Source: Clostridia bacterium
Lineage (GTDB): Bacteria > Bacillota_A > Clostridia > Oscillospirales > Acutalibacteraceae
Reading direction: 5' to 3'
NCBI GenBank assembly: GCA_017547865.1
Contig: JAFYOA010000045.1
Span: forward strand, 1 to 8,903
Length of the DNA stretch: 8,903 bases
Part shown: positions 1 to 6,476 of the stretch, piece after piece
How positions within the stretch are numbered: the stretch's first letter is position 1
Layout of the letters: each line of letters begins with the position of its first letter
The notes under the pieces: model-generated
Database searches by the model: none
What the model was told of the DNA's origin: nothing
The model's input: only the letters and a program-made list of their open reading frames with translations
Translations under genes and position numbers: made by a program

Positions 1-761
1 GCTATATCGCTTTGGAATCGGACAATGACAAAATTGTATGTTGGCACCGCGGCAAATACCGCAGCCCCGCAAACGAGGGAAGATACAGCGCACAGACAAA
101 ATTTGATGAAAACGAACCTGATTACGAGCGTGTATACAACGCCGCATGCATCAATGATATGATCCGTCGCGGACGGGAAGCCGGCTTTTTCGTAACCTAT
201 AATCATCCAGTTTGGTCCCGGGAGGGATTTACCGAATACAGCCGCTACGAAGGCATGAATGCCATGGAAATCTGCAACTTTGGCTGCATAGCTGTGGGAT
301 ACGATGATTACAATCCCCATGAATATGACGACTTCCTGCACCAAGGAAAACGCATCTACTGCATTGCCACCGATGATAACCATAACCACGGTAATCCCGG
401 TACCCGCAGTTGGGATTCTTTTGGCGGCTTTACGTACATCAAAGCCGATAAACTGGAGTACAGAACAATTACCAAAGCGTTAGAAGACGGACATTTCAAT
501 GCTTCTCAGGGACCCGAAATCCATGAACTTTGGTTTGAAGACGGGCAGCTGCACATCACCTGTTCTCCTGCTGAAAAAATCATTTGCATTGCCGGTCGCC
601 GCGGCGGGCAAATCAACTGGGCAGAGGAGGGGGAAAGTGTGACCGAAGCAACCTTCCGGGTAGATCCCAAAGATGGTTACGTACGCGTGGAAGTGATCGA
701 CCACCGTGGCCGTCCCGCCAACACCAATGCTTATTTCTGCGATGAACTGTTTGCCGATTAA
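1..761 (+). CDS. PHP-domain phosphoesterase-like protein (5' end outside window)
   Basis: The reading frame is open from base 3 to the TAA at 759-761. The first possible start in the window is a TTG at 12, but the codons before it are also open and no ribosome binding site is visible, so the gene almost certainly begins upstream; about 252 C-terminal residues are seen. The stretch TYNHPVWS, followed by an EICN segment and the later CIATDDNHNHG, matches the C-terminal metal-binding motifs of the PHP (polymerase and histidinol phosphatase) fold, which holds divalent metals and hydrolyses phosphoesters. The N-terminal HxH motif would lie outside the window. The last roughly 80 residues (from about GPEIHELWFEDG) look like a small beta-rich domain. 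No membrane segment is visible in this part. The substrate cannot be told. The gene converges on the gatD-like gene and ends at a shared terminator. Family assignment is fairly sure, function is not. Confidence 0.75.
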   Translation, partial: YIALESDNDKIVCWHRGKYRSPANEGRYSAQTKFDENEPDYERVYNAACINDMIRRGREAGFFVTYNHPVWSREGFTEYSRYEGMNAMEICNFGCIAVGYDDYNPHEYDDFLHQGKRIYCIATDDNHNHGNPGTRSWDSFGGFTYIKADKLEYRTITKALEDGHFNASQGPEIHELWFEDGQLHITCSPAEKIICIAGRRGGQINWAEEGESVTEATFRVDPKDGYVRVEVIDHRGRPANTNAYFCDELFAD

Positions 762-770
762 AAGTAAAAA

Positions 771-810
771 AACGTTCCGCTTGCGCAATGCAGGCGGAAC
801 GCTTTTTATT
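771..810. terminator. Bidirectional intrinsic terminator between convergent genes
   Basis: A 12-base-pair stem is formed by 773-784 and 790-801 (CGTTCCGC core, one G-T wobble) with a five-base loop GCAAT. It is followed by TTTTT at 803-807 on the plus strand. Upstream, an A-rich run at 766-772 gives a T-run on the minus strand. It sits between the stop codon of the PHP gene (761) and that of the gatD-like gene (812), so it can serve both. Confidence 0.85.
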
Positions 811-811
811 A

Positions 812-1519
812 TCAGGAAAGCTTTCTGTCTTTTACTTCCTTAATTCGCACATCGTAGGCCTGAATAACTTCCGGTTCAAAGGCAAGTGTCGGATTTTCCG
901 GACCGCCCATTCTGCGGATCAAATCTTTTGTAAAATAGGGGTTAAGCACCAGCAGAGGGCCGAGCAAATAGGTACCGAAAAAGTTATTGACACGAATTCC
1001 TTCCACAGCACATTCACGGTTCATGCCCTTGCCCTGCAGAACTTCTGCAAAATGCGGAACGCCTTCACCCAGGAATGTCTGTGTGAAAGTAGCGCGGAAA
1101 CCAAACACTTCCATATCGCCGAATTTGCACAGTGCCAAACCTTCACTGCGGCGCATCATGTCGCGAGTCATTTTATAATCAAACAGCCCGAGACAATCTA
1201 CGTGTGTACCGTTTACATCATCAATACACTTGCCGAAAATCTCATGAGCATTGCCGGTGGCTAAAATCACGGTGCCATTATCGATCATTTCCTGCAGCCG
1301 TGCTTTATACGGTTTCAAGGCCTCGATCAGCTTCACCTGCGCACTTTCAGTCATAGGGCCAATATACAGAAGACTGACATCCTTCTGTACAAAGGCGGGT
1401 GTTTCGCCAAATGAAGTTGTGATATATTCGGCGTTGGGAAGGCACTGGCACAAGTAGCGCATGTTACCGCCGTCGCCAAAAAGGTTGCACATTTCCGGAT
1501 ACAAAGCTTCAATAATCAT
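812..1519 (-). CDS. GatD-like class I glutamine amidotransferase homologue lacking catalytic Cys and His
   Basis: This 235-residue protein has the size and landmarks of GatD, the amidotransferase subunit of the lipid II isoglutaminyl synthase MurT/GatD. The N-terminus has LYPEMCNLFGDGGN (family form LYPDLLNLYGDRGN), and near residues 178-193 it reads NNFFGTYLLGPLLVLNP (family form GTYLHGPLLPKNP). The nucleophile-elbow segment is ATGNAHEIFGK (residues 87-97), where active enzymes have a CGGxQxLG-type motif, so no Cys stands at the nucleophile position. The usual catalytic His is Leu186. Both codons were checked in the DNA, and the frame is intact. The ATG at 1519 overlaps the murT-like stop in an ATGA, with AAGGAG (1532-1527) seven bases upstream, which supports translational coupling. 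Seen: the residue losses. Inferred: no glutaminase activity, perhaps a structural or allosteric partner of the ligase. It is cytosolic, with no signal peptide. Confidence 0.8.
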   Translation of the reverse strand: MIIEALYPEMCNLFGDGGNMRYLCQCLPNAEYITTSFGETPAFVQKDVSLLYIGPMTESAQVKLIEALKPYKARLQEMIDNGTVILATGNAHEIFGKCIDDVNGTHVDCLGLFDYKMTRDMMRRSEGLALCKFGDMEVFGFRATFTQTFLGEGVPHFAEVLQGKGMNRECAVEGIRVNNFFGTYLLGPLLVLNPYFTKDLIRRMGGPENPTLAFEPEVIQAYDVRIKEVKDRKLS

Positions 1520-2886
1520 TTCTTTTCTCCTTCCGGCAGCGCTTTCAGCTGGTCACAGATGGTCTTCAGAGCTGCGCCATTGAAGATGTCATACATAATC
1601 AGGATCTTGTCCACATTTTCTAGTTTCAGCATCCCCACAGCGTCAGCTTCGTTCATGCAGCAGGCCAGCTTTTCACGGTCGATCCCGGCGATCAAACTGC
1701 GCACCAGGTAATCGTGGCTGCGAACACCGGCAATCACAATCTGCTTAACATCGTCGCCGCGCAGGAATTCAAAGTCGGTTTCATAGATCCAGGCAATGTT
1801 CTCAGAAGAGTTCTTTGCGTCGTTGGCATCGTCCAAAATCATAATTACTGCCTTGTTGCCGGGCTCATGGCGAATAAAATCGCACATAGCGGAACAGGCG
1901 ACAGGGTTCTGACCTTTCGCCAGAGAGACCGTCACTTCCTTACCGGCTGCGGTAAAGCTGTCATAGCGCGTTTTTACGATCTCAAGCTTTTCCATAGCGG
2001 AGGAAACCTGTTCGGCAGAAAGCCCAAATGTACGGGTCAGCGCAATCGCCGCGGTGGTGTTATAAATATCGGTAATACGATGATTCGGAAGCTTATAGCG
2101 TTCTTCCGTTCCGTTGTGATCGATCAAGGCATATCCATCCTGCACAGACTTCGTTTCGAAATCGATAGCAGGGGAGCCAAAGTCGCAATTCACGCATTTT
2201 GCACGGCCGATATGATTGTAGTGCCGGAAGCTGTATGCCAGTTTATGGCCACATTTGGGGCAGCTGCGGATATCACAGATGATATTATCTTCCGTCGGGC
2301 GTTCGCCTTCCAGCTGGTTCAAACCGAAATGAACACGCTCATTATTGATGGCCAATTGGCTGCTGATAAGGTCATCGCCATTCAGGATCAATTTGGTCTT
2401 GGGAGAAATGTATTCATTCAAAATATTGAAGATAAATTCCGTATGAGCATTTCTCTTCATGGAATCGCGCTGCAGATTGGTGCAAACGAGGTAATCAAGA
2501 GTGATATAGGGAAGAATACGGGGAGCGCTGCGTTCATCGATCTCAAACAACGCCAGATCTTTCTTAAAGCCACCCTTCAGGGTGCAGTTATCCAGCAAAA
2601 CAGAGGCAATACCGGAATTGATATTGCCGCCGGCAGCGTTATTGATAAATTTATACCCATTGCTGGAAAGGATATGATTGATCAGATTGGACGTGGTGGT
2701 TTTGCCGTTCGTACCGGTTACACCAATCACAGTTTTCGGCATATCAAAATACTTCAGCACTTCCGGGCACAGACGCAGGGCAACTTTGCCGGGAAAATCC
2801 GTGGCATTGTGGCCAAGCATACGCATAAAGCGAATGGTACCCTTGGCAGCAAGAATAGACAGATAAAAGCTAAGCGGCTTTTTCAT
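1516..2886 (-). CDS. MurT-like Mur ligase family protein
   Basis: This 456-residue ATP-dependent ligase of the MurT branch has the P-loop GVTGTNGKTTT at residues 55-65, a central ligase domain, and a four-Cys zinc ribbon inserted in it (C209-x2-C212 and C231-x2-C234), a hallmark of MurT. The C-terminal part corresponds to the MurT C-terminal domain. Canonical MurT activates D-Glu of lipid II, and GatD supplies ammonia to make D-isoGln. Here several motifs diverge, judged from memory of the family: NLQRDSMKRN where NLFRDQLDRYGE is usual, KTRYDS where a GRxE motif is usual, and ENIAWIYETDFE (362-373) where DxSWxWDxDFE is usual. The last change removes Asp positions that contribute to the GatD active site. 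The gene is co-transcribed with and overlaps the gatD-like gene. The ATG at 2886 is preceded by AGGAG (2905-2901) at an unusually long 14-base spacing; no better in-frame start exists before an upstream in-frame stop. Family is sure; substrate is uncertain. Confidence 0.85.
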   Translation of the reverse strand: MKKPLSFYLSILAAKGTIRFMRMLGHNATDFPGKVALRLCPEVLKYFDMPKTVIGVTGTNGKTTTSNLINHILSSNGYKFINNAAGGNINSGIASVLLDNCTLKGGFKKDLALFEIDERSAPRILPYITLDYLVCTNLQRDSMKRNAHTEFIFNILNEYISPKTKLILNGDDLISSQLAINNERVHFGLNQLEGERPTEDNIICDIRSCPKCGHKLAYSFRHYNHIGRAKCVNCDFGSPAIDFETKSVQDGYALIDHNGTEERYKLPNHRITDIYNTTAAIALTRTFGLSAEQVSSAMEKLEIVKTRYDSFTAAGKEVTVSLAKGQNPVACSAMCDFIRHEPGNKAVIMILDDANDAKNSSENIAWIYETDFEFLRGDDVKQIVIAGVRSHDYLVRSLIAGIDREKLACCMNEADAVGMLKLENVDKILIMYDIFNGAALKTICDQLKALPEGEKK

Positions 2887-2931
2887 ATTTCGTGGGTCAT
2901 CTCCTAAAATAGAAATTGCATAAGCTTTATT

Positions 2932-2959
2932 ATTTTAACATTTTCGTCCGATTTAGTAA
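2932..2959 (-). promoter_or_regulatory. Candidate promoter of the murT-gatD-like operon
   Basis: On the minus strand TTACTA (2959-2954) is followed after 16 bases by TAAAAT (2937-2932). The -10 box is preceded by TGT, which gives an extended -10 (TGTTAAAAT). The -35 match is weak (3 of 6). It would give a leader of about 40 bases before the ATG at 2886. No other better candidate was seen between the upstream terminator and the gene. Confidence 0.5.
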
Positions 2960-2980
2960 ATGGATTCGAAGAAAAAATAT

Positions 2981-3017
2981 AACAAAAAGAAAGGAGCCAG
3001 CCATGTGGCTGACTCCT
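2981..3017 (-). terminator. Intrinsic terminator after the GH3 gene
   Basis: An 11-base stem (2992-3002 with 3007-3017, AGGAGxCAGCC type, one mismatch) encloses the loop ATGT. On the minus strand it is followed by TTCTTTTTGTT (2991-2981). It lies 17 bases past the GH3 stop codon and ahead of the murT promoter, so it separates the two units. Confidence 0.8.
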
Positions 3018-3033
3018 GAGATGCAAAATTGAA

Positions 3034-4737
3034 TTAAAGCTTGGTATCCCAACGATCGCACCAAACGTTATTGCTGGGAGTGCCCTTGAATTCGCTGTCG
3101 CCGCAGATCTTGCCGATCACGGCCTTAACAACGTTCTTGGAATCCTGATAGCAGTTGATGTAGGTACGGCTCATGGTGAGGTCAATGAGGTAGTTGGGCA
3201 GATACAGGCTGATGAAAGCGGTGGGAACCTGGCAGGCATACCACGGCTGATCGATGGGCAGAGACCACTTCACACGCATGGTGTTGTACTGAGCAAAGCC
3301 AACCTGATCGATGAAGACCAGAACGGCGTCGTACTTAGCCATGAACTCGTCCATCTTGCCCTTGGCCGGACGATCATCCAGATCATCCACTTCAAAGCCG
3401 CGCTTGCGGAGCTCTTCGAAGATGAGAGGCTTAGCATCGGACTTGGTCTTGATCAGCTGACCGGCAACCACACGGCCGTCGCCTTCCAGGAAGAGGACGC
3501 ACAGACGCTTGTGGGTTTCGGGGCTGATGGGCAGCATCTTCTGGGTATCCTTAACCAGAGTGATGAACTTATCGGCGCATTCGTCAGCGATCTTCAGGTG
3601 CTCTTCGCAGCCAACAACGGACAGGCCGTCGTGAGAAGGAATGAGGGTACCGGCAGCCTGCTTCTTGTGCAGACCGATGGAAGCCTTAACACCCAGAATA
3701 CGCATCAGAGCATCGGTCATACGCTCTTCGGTGATGATGCCGTTCTTGTAACCGTCCATCATGTAGCCATAGTCTTCTTCCATATCGTTGAAGAACAGGA
3801 ACATATCGCAACCGGCAGCGATGGCACGGGGCAGCTGCTCAGAACGAGGCATGCAGGAACCGAACATACCGATCATGTGAGACGCGTCGGTAACAACCAG
3901 ACCGTTGAAGCCCAGTTCAGTCTTCAGCAGGCCGTTGAGCAGTTCGGGGCACAGGGTAGCGGGCAGGATTTCATGATCGTCCAGATCCTTACCGGCGAGC
4001 TTGCGCTGCCAGGCGGGCTGAGCAATGTGACCGGCCATGATGGTCTTCACACCGAAATCGATGAGTTCCTTGTAAACCTTACCAAAGGAAGCCATCCACT
4101 CATCGGCGGGCAGATCGTTGATGCCCATCATCAGGTGCTGGTCGTTTTCTTCGGTGCCGTCACCGGGGAAGTGCTTGCAGCAGGTGGCCATTTCGCACTC
4201 TTCGGTGCCCTTCATAAAGGCCTTTGCATAAGCGATGGTTTCATCGGGATCATCGCAGAAAGAGCGAGTCTGCACAATGGTGTTTCTCCAGTTCTGCAGC
4301 AGGTCAACGATGGGAGCGAAGTTCCAGTTGGAACCGATGGCCATAGCTTCGGTGCCGCCGACCTTAGCAGCCTTGTAGGCCACATCGGGATCTTTGGAAG
4401 CAGCCGTAGCAGCACCGCAGGAAACAGCAGTACCGCCGCCGACACCGCCGTTACCACCGGCTTCGCAGTTGGAAGCAACCAGCAACGGGATGCGGCTGTG
4501 CTCCTGGAAAGTCTTGATCATGGTCCACAGTTCTTCTGCGGACTTGCTCTGATAACGCAGGGCACCGGGATGATACTTTTCGGCAACCTTGATGATGCCG
4601 TCAGTACTGAAATCATGCACCATGTTTACGAACAGCTGGCCGACTTTTTCTTCGTCGGTCATGCTGGCGATGGTGTCCATGACCCATTTGACGCCTTCGT
4701 CATCGAGATAGAACGGTTTTGCTTTCAGATCTACCAT
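3034..4737 (-). CDS. Glycoside hydrolase family 3, NagZ-like beta-N-acetylhexosaminidase
   Basis: This 567-residue GH3 enzyme is predicted to release terminal beta-N-acetylglucosamine-type sugars. The N-terminal TIM-barrel domain covers about residues 15-360: RSFCDDPDE near 158-166, KHFPGDG at 188-194, the Asp-x-His pair D199/H201 that in NagZ-type GH3 enzymes supplies the acid/base, and VVTDASHMIGM with the probable nucleophile Asp284. A second alpha/beta domain (about 375-567) resembles the GH3 C-terminal domain of two-domain members. The His of the usual KHFPGHG motif is Asp193 here. There is no signal peptide or lipobox, so it probably works in the cytosol on imported or recycled wall fragments. 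The start is the ATG at 4737 with AAGGAG (4752-4747) nine bases upstream. In the parts read, lysine is almost always AAG after the first codons, a sign of high expression. It has its own promoter and terminator. The exact substrate (GlcNAc-anhydroMurNAc, chitobiose or other) is unknown. Confidence 0.85.
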   Translation of the reverse strand: MVDLKAKPFYLDDEGVKWVMDTIASMTDEEKVGQLFVNMVHDFSTDGIIKVAEKYHPGALRYQSKSAEELWTMIKTFQEHSRIPLLVASNCEAGGNGGVGGGTAVSCGAATAASKDPDVAYKAAKVGGTEAMAIGSNWNFAPIVDLLQNWRNTIVQTRSFCDDPDETIAYAKAFMKGTEECEMATCCKHFPGDGTEENDQHLMMGINDLPADEWMASFGKVYKELIDFGVKTIMAGHIAQPAWQRKLAGKDLDDHEILPATLCPELLNGLLKTELGFNGLVVTDASHMIGMFGSCMPRSEQLPRAIAAGCDMFLFFNDMEEDYGYMMDGYKNGIITEERMTDALMRILGVKASIGLHKKQAAGTLIPSHDGLSVVGCEEHLKIADECADKFITLVKDTQKMLPISPETHKRLCVLFLEGDGRVVAGQLIKTKSDAKPLIFEELRKRGFEVDDLDDRPAKGKMDEFMAKYDAVLVFIDQVGFAQYNTMRVKWSLPIDQPWYACQVPTAFISLYLPNYLIDLTMSRTYINCYQDSKNVVKAVIGKICGDSEFKGTPSNNVWCDRWDTKL

Positions 4738-4787
4738 TTTGATTAACTCCTTTGCATTTGGATTTTTGGTTTATATTTAGCAGTAAA

Positions 4788-4806
4788 GCGTGGGGAAAAA
4801 CCACGC
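4788..4806 (-). other. Stem-loop at the 5' end of the predicted GH3 transcript
   Basis: GCGTGG (4788-4793) pairs with CCACGC (4801-4806) around a seven-base loop. From the promoter at 4816-4844, transcription is expected to begin near 4809, so the hairpin would begin about four bases into the mRNA. There is no T-run after it on the minus strand, so it does not look like a terminator. A role in protecting the 5' end is an inference. Confidence 0.5.
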
Positions 4807-4815
4807 CTTACATAC

Positions 4816-4844
4816 ATTATATAGTTTCTGGGGATAAAATACAA
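4816..4844 (-). promoter_or_regulatory. Promoter of the GH3 gene
   Basis: On the minus strand TTGTAT (4844-4839) is followed after exactly 17 bases by a perfect TATAAT (4821-4816). It lies in the short gap between the MATE stop (4867) and the GH3 start (4737), and gives a leader of about 70 bases. Confidence 0.7.
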
Positions 4845-4866
4845 GTTTTTTGTTTGAAATTTATCA

Positions 4867-6264
4867 TCAAACTTTGATCTTGGCCCACTTGCCGCTGTGC
4901 CAACGAAGCTTGGCCATCAGGTAAATCACAACCGGATCAGCAGAGAAAGCGATCCACACACCAATGATACCAAGATTCAGAACATTAACCAGCAGAACTG
5001 CCACAGGCAGACGAACAATGATAAGACCGACAAAGGTGCACACGGCGGTAAATTTGGCATCGCCGGCGCCGCGCAGAGCAGAGTTGTACACAAAGCGGGC
5101 ATTGGACAGCGGGTTCACGATAGCGACGATCTTCAAAACAGAAGCAACCATGGTGATGATCGCAGCTTCGTCGGTGTACCACTGGGCAACAAAGCCACCC
5201 ATGAAGAACAGCAGAATGGCAACGATGAAAGAAACACCGTAGCTCCAACGCTGAGTGAGCTTGATGTAATCCTGTGCCAAATCGGGACGCTTGCGGCCCA
5301 GGCACTGACCGGTGAGGGTCGTGGTGGCAATACCAAACGCCATGCCGGTGGTGAAGGAGAGAGACTGAATGTTGATGGCGATGGTATGTGCGGTGTAAGC
5401 TTCATCACCCAGAGAGGTAACGATGGTGGTGAAAGCCAGCAGGCCGACACGCATAATCAGCTGTTCGCCCAGTGCGGGAATACCGATGTTGGTAATACGC
5501 TTGATCATGGTGAAATCGGGCTTAAAGCTCTCTTTAAAGTTGAGATGTACAAACTGGGTATTGGAAACCAGAAGATAGAAGCAGAAACCGCAGGCAACAG
5601 CCTGGCCGAGAACAGTAGCAACGGAAGCGCCCATGACACCCATCTTCGGGAACCCGAAGTTGCCGCCGATAAGCAGATAGTTGAAGATAACGTTTACGAT
5701 GTTTGCAGCGGTATTGGAATAGAAAGAAGCCTTGGTATTGCCGGAACCGCGAAGCACAGCTGTCATAACAGCAGAAAGAGCGAGGAAGGGGAAACCTGCA
5801 ATCTGCACGTAGAAATACTCAACCGCGGCATTAACCGTATCAGCACCGATGTTTCCGCCGGCAATCCAGGAAATGAGCGGACGGCAGAAGAAAGACATGG
5901 CGACGCAGAGAATAGCAATCAGGAAAACGCTGAGCATCAAGACCTGACGGAGAACCGTATTGGCTTCATCACGATTGCGCGCACCTTTGGCACGGGCCAC
6001 CAACGCGGTTGCACCGGTACCCAAAGCCATAAAGCAGGTGAACATGATCATACGAGGCTGCATACACAGACCAACCGCACGAACGGCATGTTCGCCAACA
6101 CCGGAAACCATGATGGTATCCGCCATAGACACCAGTGAGGCAAGAATATTTTCCGCCAAAGCTGGCCACATCAGGCTAAGGATAAGTTTATTTCGCTCGG
6201 AGATCGATGTTGTTTCCAGATCGATTTTGTCCTGGCGAACTTTGGACATATCTGCTGCGGACAT
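4867..6264 (-). CDS. MATE family efflux transporter
   Basis: This 465-residue integral membrane protein of the multidrug and toxic compound extrusion (MATE, MatE) family has about twelve hydrophobic segments in two homologous halves. Family-type features seen include MWPALAENILASLVSMADTIMVSGVGE in two parts near residues 33-59, LRGSGNTKASFYSNTAANIVN in the first half, and the matching GIPALGEQLIMR and LRGAGDAKFT in the second. The repeated LRGxGxxK marks the two halves. Such proteins export drugs, metabolites or other cationic compounds by Na+ or H+ antiport; the substrate cannot be read from sequence. A hydrophilic N-terminus of about 25 residues precedes the first membrane segment. The ATG at 6264 has AAGGAG (6279-6274) nine bases upstream. 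It has its own promoter; no clear terminator lies between its stop and the GH3 promoter, so some readthrough into GH3 is possible. Confidence 0.92.
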   Translation of the reverse strand: MSAADMSKVRQDKIDLETTSISERNKLILSLMWPALAENILASLVSMADTIMVSGVGEHAVRAVGLCMQPRMIMFTCFMALGTGATALVARAKGARNRDEANTVLRQVLMLSVFLIAILCVAMSFFCRPLISWIAGGNIGADTVNAAVEYFYVQIAGFPFLALSAVMTAVLRGSGNTKASFYSNTAANIVNVIFNYLLIGGNFGFPKMGVMGASVATVLGQAVACGFCFYLLVSNTQFVHLNFKESFKPDFTMIKRITNIGIPALGEQLIMRVGLLAFTTIVTSLGDEAYTAHTIAINIQSLSFTTGMAFGIATTTLTGQCLGRKRPDLAQDYIKLTQRWSYGVSFIVAILLFFMGGFVAQWYTDEAAIITMVASVLKIVAIVNPLSNARFVYNSALRGAGDAKFTAVCTFVGLIIVRLPVAVLLVNVLNLGIIGVWIAFSADPVVIYLMAKLRWHSGKWAKIKV

Positions 6265-6314
6265 TTTGCAAGACTCCTTTTACATTGTTTGTTTTTGAAA
6301 CTAAATTTTTATAT

Positions 6315-6343
6315 ATTATACACTATTTGGCCATAAAAAGCAA
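6315..6343 (-). promoter_or_regulatory. Promoter of the MATE transporter gene
   Basis: On the minus strand TTGCTT (6343-6338) and a perfect TATAAT (6320-6315) are separated by 17 bases. The predicted leader is about 45 bases and carries the AAGGAG site. No operator or riboswitch-like fold was seen in it. Confidence 0.7.
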
Positions 6344-6398
6344 TAGAAACAAGAAAAATGGCAAATCATTAAATCGTTAACTGTAATAATTGTACATA

Positions 6399-6427
6399 TT
6401 GACAGCGGGAGATTTATTGATTACGAT
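6399..6427 (+). promoter_or_regulatory. Upstream promoter (P1) of the tautomerase gene
   Basis: A perfect TTGACA at 6399-6404 is followed after 17 bases by TACGAT at 6422-6427. Transcription would begin near 6434, giving a leader of about 43 bases before the ATG at 6477. Confidence 0.6.
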
Positions 6428-6455
6428 TGACACAGGCAACGAATCCGTTTATGAT
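6427..6455 (+). promoter_or_regulatory. Downstream promoter (P2) of the tautomerase gene
   Basis: A second perfect TTGACA at 6427-6432 is followed after 17 bases by TATGAT at 6450-6455. Its first T is the last base of the P1 -10 box. Initiation near 6462 would give a very short leader that begins almost at the GGAGGTG ribosome binding site (6463-6469). Confidence 0.65.
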
Positions 6456-6462
6456 GATATAC

Positions 6463-6469
6463 GGAGGTG
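6463..6469 (+). promoter_or_regulatory. Ribosome binding site that fixes the tautomerase start
   Basis: GGAGGTG at 6463-6469 lies seven bases before the ATG at 6477. The reading frame is open further upstream (an ATG near 6390), but that start has no such site, lies before both promoters, and would bury the family's essential N-terminal proline. Confidence 0.85.
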
Positions 6470-6476
6470 TTATATT

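Noticed and set aside
788..1264. Plus-strand open frame opposite the gatD-like gene
   Set aside because: It starts inside the terminator hairpin and lies wholly antisense to the gatD-like gene; no independent support.
1714..2907. A 397-codon open frame on the plus strand opposite the murT-like gene
   Set aside because: It is antisense to a gene with intact P-loop and zinc ribbon, and the translated sequence resembles no family.
3511..4746. A 411-codon open frame on the plus strand opposite the GH3 gene
   Set aside because: It mirrors the strongly biased GH3 codons, has no recognisable motif, and ends inside the GH3 promoter-proximal region. The GH3 frame has full catalytic motifs.
4788..4806. 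The GCGTGG hairpin as terminator of the MATE gene
   Set aside because: It has no T-run on the minus strand and lies downstream of the GH3 promoter, so it is part of the GH3 leader.
4897..6138. A 413-codon open frame on the plus strand opposite the MATE gene
   Set aside because: It is antisense to a clear 12-segment transporter, its product is a low-complexity polar sequence with no family pattern, and it follows from codon bias in the real gene. No ribosome binding site supports it.
6390..6476. An N-terminal extension of the tautomerase to the ATG near 6390
   Set aside because: It would precede both promoters, lacks a ribosome binding site, and would hide the catalytic N-terminal proline. 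The ATG at 6477 has GGAGGTG at ideal distance.
6265..6476. A riboswitch or small RNA in the MATE-tautomerase intergenic region
   Set aside because: The two leaders are short (about 45 bases or less) and show no conserved-looking multi-stem fold; the promoters explain the space.
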